Source: Bactrocera neohumeralis (lineage: Eukaryota; Arthropoda; Insecta; Diptera; Tephritidae). Taken from it: a stretch of 64,000 nucleotides of DNA. The translations under genes and the position numbers were made by a program. The notes beneath the pieces were generated by a model, which did not search any database, was not told where the DNA came from, and saw only the letters and a list, made by a program, of their open reading frames with translations. The DNA is taken from assembly GCF_024586455.1 (NCBI RefSeq), contig NC_065921.1:24797635-24861634 (forward strand), written 5' to 3'. Shown piece after piece: positions 34,831 through 46,640 of the stretch (position 1 is the first letter of the stretch; each line of letters begins with the position of its first letter).

Positions 34831-36736
34831 CGAAAACTGCAACTAAAGCGCAATGCTTCCAATGTCCTCCAATTCGATTTTGTAAATTAATTTCCCACCA
34901 AAATGTTACTGCAACATTTTCAAATACAAAACGCTTTAGCTGAAATTAGTTTTGAATTCCAATTCGTTCGGCACACAATACCGTTAAAGGACACAAAACC
35001 TATTCGGAACTTCAATTGCAGCATTTTCCCATGAAAATCCGTTCAAACATTGTTGCTGAGGGTTATTTCATGTCGAAACAACGTCATTCTCCATTTCCAA
35101 TCCAAATTGCAGTTGCAAACTGCCAATCAAAATCAACAAAGTCACTATTTTTCGAAGACTTGCACAATACCTACATTGCAGAGGAACAGACGACCAAATA
35201 TTGGACCAAGCACAATCTAACTGTAACGGTAACGGCAACCGGGCAGTCAACGCTGTCAGAAAATGCAATCAAAATCAAAATTGGAAAATGTGAAATGTGA
35301 AATTGCTAAACGCAAATTGAAAAAATGACGCAGGCGAAGTTGTGAAGCGACAGTTTCTGGACAAATTGAAAATTTCGCTCCAAAAAGGTGCCTCCGAACG
35401 GCTTTGCAACTTTCTTCGAAGACATTTGCGGCATTTTAGCCATTTGTTGCGGAGCAATAAACAAATGTAAACATGACATTGTAAGTCTTTTCCGCCACAA
35501 AATTGTGCAATTCACTCAAGCAAACGAACAGACAACGGTAAACTAACACACACACACAGACATAGTGGCATACCAGCGTCGTATTTTCCGGATTATTTGT
35601 CAATAAGTGCAGTGAGGCATGAAATAAAATGGTCTGTCATTCGGCACAGATTTCTGTGTGCGGCGGTGACAAAAATCATCAACGCACATACACACACACA
35701 AACAAATAAAAGTTGTATATCACATGTGTGTACATGTCAGAACAAATAAACCTCTGGTAGTTACTCATACGTCATGGCGCACCTTCAACTCGCACTCAAT
35801 AGCTACATCGAACGGACAACGTGGCAAAATACAAACACTAAACGGTGACTGCGTCGCGAAATGACGCCGTAAAATGTGGCTTAAGAGCTCAACATGCAAC
35901 ACATGTGGCAACACTGGCTGTAGGCGCTGGCCAACGAGGTTAGCAGCCGCCGAGACACATGTTTCGCAGCAGGTAGTATGGCTGCGAATTGAGCAACAAC
36001 GCAAGCAATACGATTTTATCATCTTTATCTGCATCGTTATCTTCATTTCTATAAATACATTTTTACACAAGCGAGGCAAGAGTAACAGCAACGGGGCAGC
36101 ATTTCGGATTTTTCCGTTCACTGATGCAAAGTTTATTTTATTAGCCTGAAAAGAAAAGCGACAAAGCAGAAAAAACAGCAAAAACTACAAAAAGCAACAA
36201 AAAAAAACAACACAAACAAACAAAAACAACAAAAAAAATTGTAATATATATATATATATTTTGTAATTCTTCTGCATATTTCAAGCTCTCGAGAATACTT
36301 CTTCGCTGGCTTACCCGGTTTTTTCACTCTTTTCGTTTTGCTTTCATTTTTTGTTTAATACATCCCTTCAGCTGCGTCTCATTTCTTGAATAGAGCAATT
36401 TGCAAATGCTCATTGCCCATTTTGGTCCAGTTGGCGCACATTTTCCAGTCAATAAAAATCATAGCAATTCACTTAGTCATTGCTTGGGCTTATCCCCATC
36501 TTAAGCTGCCGAAGTGTAGCTTTAATAAATTTCTGCTATGCTGTTATTATTATTATTTAAATGAAAACAATAATTTTGAAAACGAAGAATTTAAGTTCAA
36601 TATTTAAATGAAGTGAATGAAAAGGGAGTTTCAAAAAAATGTCGATAATAATGTTTAAATTAAAAATATGTTCTCTAAATTAATTACCGTAAATGTGTCA
36701 TTATATGAAAATCATTCGAAATCTTTGTATTCCATA
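34831..36736. other. Non-coding unique DNA
   Basis: Conflicting frames of 60-138 codons lie on both strands, notably at 35,016-35,515 and 35,765-36,181, where stop codons are locally sparse. None carries a domain I recognise. CACACA runs occur near 35,550 and 35,690, and an A-rich run at 36,165-36,240 precedes a short (AT)n. No gene is supported. Confidence 0.4.
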
Positions 36737-37620
36737 AAATCCCGAAATTCGGGATTTGAAAATGGCAACTTCGGGATTTTTCGGGACCAATTTTTTAATA
36801 TAAAATATAAATAATACACATATCTGCATATTGTTTAAAAGCCTGTGTTACATACAATGCACATAGTAGACTCTTAAACACCTGCACTAGTTCTTTTTCC
36901 AACTCAATGTTTTAAAGCTTTAAAATTCAGCCAATTGTTCGATAATATAATAAACTATTTTAAAAAAAGTAATCATTATGAATATGTTCCTCCTGTAAAT
37001 TTACTCCATTTAATACACATATGAAAATTCTTTGAATTTTGCGGAGCGATGAAACAATTTTAAGGAACTTCTAAATAATATTATACATACTTATAATACA
37101 AAACTAAAAACAAGAAAATGTTTAACTCCATTCAAAACAAATACATATTCAAAAGATGTATGTAACTTCAGAATATTTTTTTATTATTTAAGAAATTTCG
37201 GGATCCCGAAAAATAAATCCCGAAATTGAGTATCCCGTAAAATTTATTGTAAAAAGTGCCGTGACCGACCAAATGCCACTATAGCTCTGTTCTTTCAAGA
37301 ATATTATTTTTTTTTCTCATAAACCGAGTGAGAATTATAGAATTGTGTGAAAAATAAGTGAAATAATTACTTTCGATGCGGTAAATAGCTGTTTTAAACA
37401 AATGCCACTTAAAACATTTATTATTTAAGAAATTTCGGGATCCCGAAAAATAAATCCCGAAATTCGGTATTCCGTAAAATTTATTGCAAAAATTTCCGTG
37501 TTTCACCACCACTATAGCTCTGTTCTTTCAAGAATTTTTTTCATAAACCGAGTGAGTATTATATAATGCTGTGACAAATAAGTGAAATAATTACTTTTGA
37601 TGCGGTGAATATCTGTTTTA
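36737..37620. repeat. TTTCGGGATCCCGAAA palindrome repeats, cluster C1
   Basis: A short cluster of CCCGAAATTCGGGATTT words is at 36,737-36,790. Two full units then follow, with AAATTTCGGGATCCCGAAA at 37,193 and 37,430. The 237-bp stretches after each core are clear duplicates: both continue with ATAAATCCCGAAATT, a CACTATAGCTCTGTTCTTTC stretch, CATAAACCGAGTGAG and AAATAAGTGAAATAATTAC. No gene is present. Confidence 0.85.
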
Positions 37621-37861
37621 AGCTAAAATAACGCTAATAGACTCAAAATTCAAATCTTATGTTTCATCAAAAATAAGTACATAAACTGGCTGAGAATTAC
37701 AAATAGAATTTGATAGATACATGAAAACGCAGTAATGGCTTGTGGAAATTCAATACTACAATGGTTTTAAACATACATATTTTAAGCCGGGTTTTTGTAC
37801 AAAATTAGGTTACTTAAACGAAAAATAAACAATAAATAAATTCGAAAGTACTGTTTGGTGT

Positions 37862-38300
37862 CAATTGAAGATTCTGAGTGCTGTCAGGTCCTTCTCTACC
37901 TGCTCTTTCCAATGGAGCGGAGGTTTTCCTTTTCTTCTGCTTCCCTCGGCGGGTACTGCGTCGTAGACCATCAGAGCTGGAGTGTTTTCATCCATTTAGA
38001 CGGCATGATCTAGCCAGTGAAGCCGCTCAGTTCTTCGCCGCCGTATTTGAATAGCTCGGCCGGCAATCCATCGGCCACTGCCGCTTTGTTGTTCTTCAGA
38101 CGGGTAATTGCTATTCTAACTTCTTCATGGTCGGACAATGGAACGTCTACTCCATCGTCATCGATTGGGTCATTGGGTTCGCCATCTTCTATTGTTATGC
38201 TTTCACTGCCATTCAGCAGGCTGGAGAAGTGCTTCTTTCATAATTTCAGTATGCTCGAGGCATCAGTCACTAGATCACCTTTGGGGTTCTACAAGAGTAT
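37862..38300 (-). mobile_element. LINE ORF2 pseudogene with internal deletion
   Basis: Reading down the minus strand, one frame gives G-D-L-V-T-D-A-S-S, L-L-N-G, then K-N-N-K-A-A-V-A-D-G-L-P-A-E-L-F-K and Y-G-G-E-E-L. This is the N-terminal part of a LINE reverse transcriptase. It then passes, with a frame change, straight into L-H-W-L-D-H-A-V, stop, M-D-E-N-T-P-A, V-Y-D-A-V and W-K-E-Q-V-E-K-D-L-T, the C-terminal end of the same kind of ORF2. The RT core between them is missing, so the copy arose by a large internal deletion at the E-E-L-S-G / R-L-H-W join. It cannot be active. Confidence 0.8.
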
Positions 38301-41129
38301 TCTACAACTAGTATACCATCACCTTGTATATGTTGCAAATTTTTCATTGAAATTCAACAACAAGCTAAAAAATATGCAAAATTGTTTGTTTTTTTGTCGA
38401 AAATATCAAGTGTTTCCATGCAGCATACAAAATTCAAACTAACGAGGCTTCACTGTGATTACATATACAAAAATACTTAGATTAACTACAAAACAATTGA
38501 AGAGAGAGGGAGAGACAGAAAAATGCTAATAATAATTTAATTAAAATAAAATTCCAACACAAAGAAACCACAAAAACAAAACACAGAAACAATATTGACA
38601 CAAAACGTAAGCGGAAAAGCAATTTAAACACCAACAACAACAACTAAAGAGAAAAATAAACACCAAAGAAACGAGTAAAAAAACGAGCAAATGTTGCCAC
38701 ACCAAGAAGAGCACAAACTTCCATTAACAAATGGGGCAACGCCAAGTGAACCACAAGAGCATACAACAACAACAAATCACGTTATTTGCAAACAACAGAC
38801 TAAAAAAACATAGAAGACACGCAAAAAAGTGTGGGAAAAAAAGGAGAATGGAAATTGGCAAAACACAAATGCAAATTTTTCAAGTGTAATTTGAGAAAAA
38901 TATGCACAAGCGAAAATGACTTTGACAGCGACGAGCACAAAAGTAGCAGCAACGCATAGCTGCTAGCGCATGCTCCCCAAGGAAACAGCTGCAACATGCG
39001 AAAGTGTGGCAGAGAAAACAGAAGACAGCAAACAAAGTGAAAAGTGCAATATTTTGCCATTTGTTGCAAGAAAACAAAAGAGCGTACACACACACACACA
39101 CACAGAGTGAAATGAAGGCAACAAGACACACACACACACAGAGTGATATGAAGGCAACAAAAAGTTGCGCGTAAAGCATACAAGTGCAACCGTGAAAAAT
39201 TGGTGGCATGTTGCACGTTGTGTTATTTTTAATATCCAGCAGCAGTTACAATAGCGCAAGTTGTTGTAGTTGTTGCAACTAGCAAGCTACCTACTTACTA
39301 CTATGAGTAGATAGTATTTATGTATGTGCAGCGGGGCAAAATGCTGTAAAAGTGGCACAGCAGCAGATATGAGAATGGCAATAATGTAAGGGGCGTAGTT
39401 GCCACAGAGAGCCATTTAGTAATAGATGTATATATGTGTGTGTAAAATATACGTTTTACACATATACATACTATATATGTATGTGTCAGTGTTCACGTTT
39501 ACAAGTGTATGTATGTATGTGTTGCGCTTAATATGCGTGCAGCATGCCACAGTTGGCTGACTACTATATATTTTTATTATATTGCCACATTTTACTTTTT
39601 TGTCTTTAACTGCCCCACGCCCCATCACTCAACCATTTAGCGACTTCGAAATGCCGCATTTCAAATAAACTAACGGTAAAATATTTTTTACTGGAAATTT
39701 CAATATTTCATTTTTATTTCCACGTTTTTTTACGAGTTTCGCCTACTTTTCATGCGCTGCTCAGTAGGGAAAGCGTGCGACACACGCCGCTGTTGCATGC
39801 CACAGCGTACTCCTGCGAGTATCGTGACAAGCCAATTGAGATTTTTCTTTGCAACACAGCAGATTTTGAATTTGAATTGACTTGATTGGAATTGATTCGT
39901 TGTTCGCCAGGCGAATTCCCAGGCGCACCTTAACAAAAAAAAAAAAAAAAATAAGAAAAAACAACAACAAATATATAAAAAGTAAAAAGTAGTTTATAGC
40001 GTCCGTGCAACGCTCCGTCTATGTGGCGGCATGCAGGCCGAAACCACAGCTGTCGCATGCCAAGGCATAGTTAACTGTGCTCCACGTCCGTGTGACAATC
40101 AAACATACACAGGCGCACCAATACAAGTATGTGTATGGGTATGTGGATGTGTGTAGCTGCAGGCGCGAGGCAGTCAGCCAGAATTAAATGGCAAGCGCTC
40201 GCCACCTGCGCCCAGTTAGTGTGGCAATCAATGGCGTTGTTGTGCAGCAGGCTCGCACAAGGACGACGGAGACGCAGCAGAAATGAAAAAAATAACAAAA
40301 TTTAAAAAAGTAAAAAAATTAAAAAAAGAGAATAAAAAATAAACAAAAACAAAAATAACAACAACAAAAATATGTGTTGTGAAACGTGCAGGCAGGCGAA
40401 ATGAAAATGAAAGCGCAATTTTAAAAGAGGAGAAATGAAGGAAGCGACTAAATGAGCGCCCCTACGAGGGCATTGTATTTGTTTTGCGCTTTTTTCACTC
40501 CCGTTATAAATAACTATCGGTATTTATGCCACACTGGCATATAAATAAGCGCTGTTTTACACTCATACATATGCATACAGAAATATGTATGCCTCAAATG
40601 CTTTATTGTATTGCTTTGCTGGCACAGGGATATACTCGTAAATATGAATATATTTGCTTGTGATTGGCGCTGCCAACTAAATCTCAGGTGGTTCTACTGC
40701 CTTAGCTATTATTATTTGTATTTATTGCATATTTTTTTGCTTTGCTTTACTGCTTTCACTGTTTGTAGATTTTTTACGATTTCCTAACACAATGACATTT
40801 CATTCTTGGCTACTTAACGACTAACAATAGAATTTGCTGAGACATTAAAGATAATTACATATTATTGTCTTTGGGGTAGGACCTGCTGATATTTATCAGA
40901 TAAGCAAATTAAAATTTATTCTGATTGCTTATTTAGCGAAAAATATTGTAGAGAATAGTAGAATTTCTCATTTAAACCGAGCAGCTACCAGATTCAGCCC
41001 GTATTTGTCTGATTAGGATGAGCTAAAGGTTTCTAGAAGTTCTTATTTTTTCAAGGTGTTTAGTACTTGAAAGAACTTATTCTTCTTGAAACACATAAAG
41101 ACGATTTTCAAAAACTAGCCTTTCAGAAT
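38301..41129. other. Non-coding, A-rich and CA microsatellite DNA
   Basis: An A-rich, CAACAA-rich stretch spans 38,480-38,830. Two CA runs (39,086-39,104 and 39,125-39,140) belong to a ~36-bp tandem duplication containing CAGAGTGA(A/T)ATGAAGGC. Three minus-strand frames across 38,800-39,259 overlap in all phases and code the CA runs as Val/Cys repeats, so they are not genes. TATG/CATA runs lie at 39,420-39,520 and a poly(A) run at 39,934-39,950. Confidence 0.45.
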
Positions 41130-42320
41130 TTTAAGAAATTTCGGGATCCCGAAAAAATACCGAAATACTTGTTAATCTTGAAACCCAAAAAGACAAATTC
41201 TAACAAATTGCAATTCAGAATTTTAAGAAATTTCGGGATCCCGAAAAAATCCCGAAATATTTGTGTTTCTTGAAACCCCAAGAGACGAATTCCAAAAAAA
41301 TAGCACTTCAAAATTTGAATAAATTTCGGAATCCCGAAAAAATTCCGAAATATACGATCCCGTGAAGCGGATAATCGACTTTAAACAAAACAATGCAGAT
41401 TTTTGCAACGTATTACTACAGAACAATTATGTTTTTTTAAACAATGAAAGAAATTTCGGGATCCGCAAAATAAATCCCGAACAGTGGGGATAGTATCTAT
41501 GAAATAAAAATCTTACGTAATGTAATGCCTCTATGAAATAAAAATGTTTCGTTCCAAAAAGTTGTGCTATAGAATACATAATTTTATTTCTTGACACAAT
41601 TGAGCAATTTACTGATCCTACAAAAAATAACAATCTTATTTAAACAGAAAAAATTAAAATGCAAAAAATATCACTTTAGAATAATTTTAAATTTATTTTT
41701 ACGTAATTTTTTTACGTAATGAAAAAATTTCGGGATCCCGAAAATAAATCCCGAATTTCGGGTTTCTGAGAAACTGCCAGACCACTGCTACAAAATAATT
41801 TTATATTTTAACACAACGAAAGAAATTTCGTTATGCCGAACATAAATCCCGAAAAGTAGATAAAACCTAATTCTTTCATCTCTTTAAAAATAAAAATGTA
41901 ACGTTCCAAAAAGTGGTGCTATACATAGAATGCATAATTTTATTTCTTTACACAATGAAGAAATTTAATGATCCCGCAAAAATTAATAATCTCCTTTAAA
42001 CAGAAAAATTAAGATTCAAAAAATAGTACTTTAGCATGATTCTGTTTTTTTGCAGAGTGAAAAAAATTTCGGGATCCCGAAAATAAATAAATTCTGAACT
42101 TCGGGTTTCCATGAAACTGGTAGCAAAATTCGGGTTTCGTTTTAATAACTACTAGACTATATAATTACTAGCTTGAGAGAGTGAGAGAGAGCGCAAAATC
42201 TATATTTTCATAAACAGAGTGAGAATTATACAATTTTGAAGCAAATAACTGAAATAATTATATCTAGTGACGTAAGTATCGAATTTCACTTGAAATACTA
42301 TTCAATAACTATAACATATT
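41130..42320. repeat. TTTCGGGATCCCGAAA palindrome repeats, cluster C2
   Basis: Cores start at 41,136, 41,228, 41,321, 41,451, 41,725, 41,823 and 42,064. The first three are tandem with 92-93-bp units that also share CTTGAAACCC(A/C)A(A/G)AGACAAATT-like and AGAATTTTAAG stretches. Most cores are followed by ATAAATCCCGAA. After 42,130 the CATAAACAGAGTGAGAATTA flank returns, tying this cluster to C1. A GAGAGA run is at 42,176-42,192. Confidence 0.85.
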
Positions 42321-42427
42321 AAAATTTTGAACTGTACGTTTTATAAAAAATAAATATGAAATAAAGGTGATCCATTTCGAGGTTAAAGACAATTAAAGAA
42401 GATTAAAGAAAAAAACAAAAAAAGAAC

Positions 42428-42735
42428 TGATGATTCCGCCGGTTCATAAATCACACCAAACCGTTGTTGTTTTCTGGATTAATCACTTCAGATTGCTCTT
42501 CGTCCTTATTTACATACCCATTGAGACAGAAATGGGTCTCCCGCTGAACAGAATTTGGCTCGAAAACGTCGGATCTTCTTGGAACTTTTCAAGAGCCGAT
42601 AGAGCGAAGCGATGTCTCTTGAGAAGGCCGATCGGCTTCCGTTCTTACACAAACTGTACGTCTTACGTCAGTACGAGTCTTCGTGTACACTCTCAGCTAC
42701 GGCTGCTATAGCACGCAATAAAGCTGGACACTACG
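42428..42735 (-). mobile_element. Tc3/IS630-like transposase pseudogene, copy 1
   Basis: Minus-strand frames give A-I-A-A-V-A-E-S-V-H-E-D-S, stop, then Q-I-L-F-S-G-E-T-H-F-C-L-N-G-Y-V-N-K in shifted frame, ending V-W-C-D-L, stop, T-G-G-I-I. The family has F-S-D-E-A-H-F-W-L-N-G-Y-V-N-K-Q-N-C and W-C-G-L-W-A-G-G-I-I-G. The first catalytic Asp has become Gly. Only the middle third of the protein remains. Confidence 0.7.
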
Positions 42736-44956
42736 TCGTATTCGGTCGAATATTATCTAACAATGAATGAGACCCCCTCCAAGATGTCAATACTGAACAA
42801 AAATAACATGCCGGCTTGACAAGACTCATGCGTGATCATTTTTCTGCAATTTCGAGCTTTAAAAAAATAGCTTCGCGATGTTTTGTATACGTATTCCACT
42901 TTGAACCTAACTATAATAATTTTTCTATTTTTCCAAGCAGGCTTCGGCCGGCTTAAATTCAATCTCACTACCAACAACTATTGCACCTCTATTATGTGCC
43001 AGTTTTATAATTATAAATACATATTTTGTAAGTAAGAAAAATATGCCAGCGACGCTGCATGTCAATTTACTGCCGAGTACAGCAAGCGCAGCAGGGCGTA
43101 TGCGTAACCAAGGCATCCAAGACTGCTCGTTCAAGCAACTTTTATTAAAACAAAAAACTTTTTTACAACTTAACGTCATGTTGCTATGTTTACAAAGCAA
43201 TTTAAAGAAATTATACATGTAACACTGCTTGCCAGCTTGCTCCCAAGAGAAGCCGACTAAGCCCGGCCAGAGTATGAAAAGCAGATCGAAAGTGGAAGGC
43301 AGTGAAAACTGAAAACTTTTTGCTGCTTGTGGCAACAATTTTTCCGCATCGTTGCAACTGCATTAACGGCAAACAGGTAGCACTCACACACACATATATA
43401 CTTATATGCTGCATGCAAGCGATAGGTAAATACATACTTTCCCCATACAAATGAAGCAGGCAACAACTCTATTAAGCGGGCCACATCAAAGCCAGCAACA
43501 GCAGGTGTGGCGCAGTGGCACAACGAATGAGTTTTTGCAATATTTACTTGCAGAGACTTGGCGTGCTTGTAACCACCACCGGCTTGTGTTGTTTGTGCCT
43601 TGCGCCGCTGCCGTTGCAGTTGCAAGAAAGTGCAAAAATAAGCTTAGTGCCTGTGCAACAGCGGCAGCTGTGGCGCTCAAACTCGGCAACATTGACAGCC
43701 GCATCTGCCACTTTGACATTCTAAAAGCGTTCGGGCATTATTTACGGCGCTCGGATTAGAGGTGACAAAGTGCCGGTCGCAACCGAAAGTGGGGGCAGGG
43801 GGTGTTAGCGTGATCCAGCTGTGCATGCTGCTAATCAGCGGCTGGCAGCGTGTGGCAGTGTTGTTGCCTCGCAACCTTTTGTCTGCTTCGCTGCTTGACC
43901 GCCGCTCGTCCCTCGTCTTTTTTTTTTGCTGTTCCTCTCCAGGTTATTTTTCTTGCAACCTCGCTAAAGCTGGAAAACTGCATTGTTCTCATTGTTGAGC
44001 GCTTGATTAGTTGCCGTTGGCTGGACGAATGACAAGCAGCGGTTGCAAGCTAATTAGAGGACTTGCTCTCAAAGCGTGTTGGGGAGAAATGGCAAAATTG
44101 CAAAAACTACTCCCCAAAGCTGCTGCTGTCTTTATGTTTTTATTGTTGTTGTTTTGTTGCACTGTGTGTGTTTGTGTGTGTCCTAATTCACCCTGCTTGA
44201 TTGGTTGTGGCGTGTCAAGTGAAGTTGTAAAGAAGGTGGGTAAGCGTGTACTGCAAAATAGTTTGCATGATTAGGGTTGCCAAAGTGCAATAATTTACTA
44301 AAAATGACCATCTTCATGCTTGGACATTATGCTGCTCAACAGCTTTTTACTTAATTGTTTACACATAAAACTAACTCCGTAGCTTGTTTTGCTCTTTTAT
44401 CTCTTTTTCCTATCCCAGCCATATGCCACTTGGCAACACTGCCGCTAAGCAATAAATGGCACAGTGAAATAGCAAATTACTGACAAGGCTTTTTCGTTGC
44501 GCTCTATTAGACTTCGCTGAAATGACGAATTGTTGTGGCAAATTGTCTCAGAATGAGCTGGCAAAAAATTCAAATTTTTTTCAACACTGCAACTTTAATG
44601 GCTTAGTGACTTGACGCAAGCAAATTGTTATACAATAAAAGTAGCTGACCTATTAGGACTATAGGAAGTTGCAGAAAAAAGGTGTGAAAGAAACAAAGAA
44701 AGTCATGAAGTGCTATGGTAGCTGAACGAGTACAGTTGTGTAAAGAGAAGTAATATGGAGGACTCCTTACAGAAGTTAACAGGGCAATTGAAAAGGCCTT
44801 AGCCTGACACATAGATGGCGCTACAATGATTAAATCCATGGAATTTTTAGTTAGTCCTGACCTTCCGAAGACGCATATGAAAATTTCACAGCTGCGGGAC
44901 TATTAGTTTTTGAAATATAACATTTCAAGTGAAGTAGCTTTTATTATTGCGAAAAA
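42736..44956. other. Non-coding; GC-richer stretch with conflicting frames
   Basis: Between 43,200 and 44,280 stop codons are sparse, so up to six frames overlap on both strands (for example 43,451-43,759 plus and 43,257-43,625 minus). None has a domain or consistent codon use. A TGTGTGTG run is at 44,163-44,180. From about 44,795 to the ATG at 44,957 the DNA resembles a mariner 5' untranslated region as I remember it, but the terminal inverted repeat is not clear. Confidence 0.4.
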
Positions 44957-45925
44957 ATGAATAAAAAGGAAATACGCGTGTAGATAAAATATAGCTTTTT
45001 GAAGGGAAAAAACCAAGTTGAAGCAAAAACTTCATTTGATGATAAATTTCCAAACAATGCCCCTGGAAGTTCAATCATTAATGATTGGTATGCTTAGTTT
45101 AGACGTGATGAAATGAGCACCGAGAACGGTGAAGGCAGTGGACGCCCCAAACAGGTTGTTACCGAAGAAAACATCAAAAAAGTTCACAAAATAATTTTTG
45201 ATGACTAAAAACTGAAGTTGTCCGAGTTAGCAAACGCTCTAGAGATATCAACTGAACATGTACTTCAAATCATTCACGAATATTTCCGTATGAGAAAGCT
45301 CTGTGCAATGTGGGTGCCGCGCGAGCTCACTTTTGACCAAAACCAACGAGAAGTTGTTGCTTCGGAGCAGCTTTTGGAATGTTCAAGCGTAATAAACGCG
45401 AGTTTTTGTGTCGACATGTAACAATGGACGACATGGCTCTATCTTTTCACATCGAACTCCAATCACAGCCAGCTGAGTGGACTGCACATGGTGAACCCGC
45501 TTCAGAGCGTGAAAAAATGCAACAGTCGGCTGTCAATGTTATGGTGTCTGTAGTTTAGAATGCGTTTGGAATATTTTTTATTGACTACCTTGAAAAAGCC
45601 TCAGCAACGACTATTACTTAGAATTATTGGACCGTTTGAAGAACGAAATTGCCACATTTGAAGAAAAAGAAAATTATGTTGAACCAAGACAATGCACCGT
45701 GTCACAAGTCAGTGAAGATGATGGCAAAATTTCATAATTTGAGCTTCGAATTGCTTCCACATCCACCGTATTTTCCAGATTTGGCCCCCAGCAACTAGCT
45801 TCTGTTCTCAGATCTCAATAGAATGCTAGCTAGGAAGCAATTTTCGTCGAATGAAGAGGCGATCGCAGAAACTAAGGCCTACTTTGAAGCAAAGGACAAA
45901 TCGTACTGCAAAAACGTCTGTGGTT
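44957..45925 (+). mobile_element. Mariner transposase pseudogene (near full length)
   Basis: From the ATG at 44,957 one frame runs about 155 codons as M-N-K-K-E-I-R-V with in-frame stops replacing three residues (codon 9, then in W-Y-A-stop-F-R-R and in D-D-stop-K-L-K). It covers both helix-turn-helix motifs and W-V-P-R-E-L-T-F-D-Q. After frameshifts, V-T-M-D-D, E-W-T-A-H-G-E-P, F-I-D-Y-L-E-K, N-Q-D-N-A-P-C-H-K-S and P-H-P-P-Y-F-P-D-L-A-P-S-N, stop, can be read. The second catalytic Asp (D-N-A-P) is intact. The third is Asn followed by a stop. It ends abruptly at ~45,925 against another mariner piece. Confidence 0.85.
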
Positions 45926-46045
45926 TATACTTCATTCAGACAACTGGATTGAGGCATGTTTTCGGCGCCTTCACGACCTTCTCCGAATGCTTGTGTTCGT
46001 GATAGACTTCCCAAAACAATGCGGCAATATTTTCAACGATTTCGT
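45926..46045 (-). mobile_element. Mariner N-terminal fragment of another subfamily
   Basis: The minus strand gives L-S-R-T-Q, A-F-G-E-G-R-E-G-A-E-N-M-P-Q-S-S, which matches the linker before G-R-P-S-T-S in irritans-type mariners, with a few residues deleted. The homologous stretch in the 12.5-kb relic (about 12,860-12,930) aligns at the DNA level (CTTCACGACCTT, CCGAATGCTTGTG). It abuts the plus-strand mariner copy, so two elements of opposite orientation were joined here. Confidence 0.6.
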
Positions 46046-46230
46046 AGCTATGATTCTATTGGATAATTGAAGATATTATAATTCAACATAAAAAGGTGTG
46101 TGACTTGGATAGTGGCAATATTATTTGCGCCGAAATGTAGGCAACATTTTTCGGTGGTTTTAGTACTGCTATTCATATTATCAGACAAAGCATTCTTTGC
46201 AAATGATTATCAAAAATGAGGTCCGTATTA

Positions 46231-46640
46231 AAAAGACAAGGCCCTTAAGAGAGTCAGTATATATGACCCACCGTCTAGTTGGAAATAGAGCCGCGTCGTG
46301 TCCGCGTAGATTCTGTCAAATATCGTGAAAAAAAGTCAGTCAAAAACGTGTTATAATGCTCTCTATTGATGGAACCAACATTTATTGCCTCATTTTGGAA
46401 GCATAAAGATCAGATGATGCGGACAAACTATAAACCGCACCAAATGGCCAATTTTTGGGACACAATTGCGCTTCCTGAAACAAACGAGGATTTGGGACTA
46501 CCCAAATGCGACAATTTTGTTTGTTAACGAGTTGATCAAGCCAGAGATGAGCCTCATTTGAGAAGATGGTTTTTCGATGAACATAAAGTCGCGAATTGTT
46601 TGGAGAACGTGAATTTGCTTAATAATCTTGGATAATTTCC
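46231..46640 (-). mobile_element. Tc3/IS630-like transposase pseudogene, copy 2
   Basis: Minus-strand frames give T-I-F-S-N-E-A-H-L-W-L-D-Q-L-V-N-K-Q-N-C-R-I-W, then F-Q-E-A-Q-L-C-P-K-N-W, and further on R-L-Y-F-Q-L-D-G-G-S-Y-I. In the family the first motif is F-S-D-E-A-H-F and the second W-F-Q-Q-D-G-A. The first catalytic Asp is Asn and the second (46,272-46,274 region) is kept. The final acidic residue lies beyond the surviving part. It is the best preserved of the three minus-strand copies. Confidence 0.75.

Noticed and set aside
35765..36181. 138-codon minus-strand frame and a 91-codon plus-strand frame with C-N-T-C-G
   Set aside because: They overlap each other, the Cys pattern is isolated and no family resemblance is found.
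38800..39259. Three overlapping minus-strand frames of 98-138 codons
   Set aside because: All three phases are open because of CA microsatellites, which translate as Val/Cys runs. No domain or start context.
43200..44280. Cluster of open frames up to 137 codons on both strands
   Set aside because: Up to six overlapping frames in conflicting phases, with low-complexity Ala/Gln/Leu content and no domain. It reflects a GC-richer stretch with few stops.
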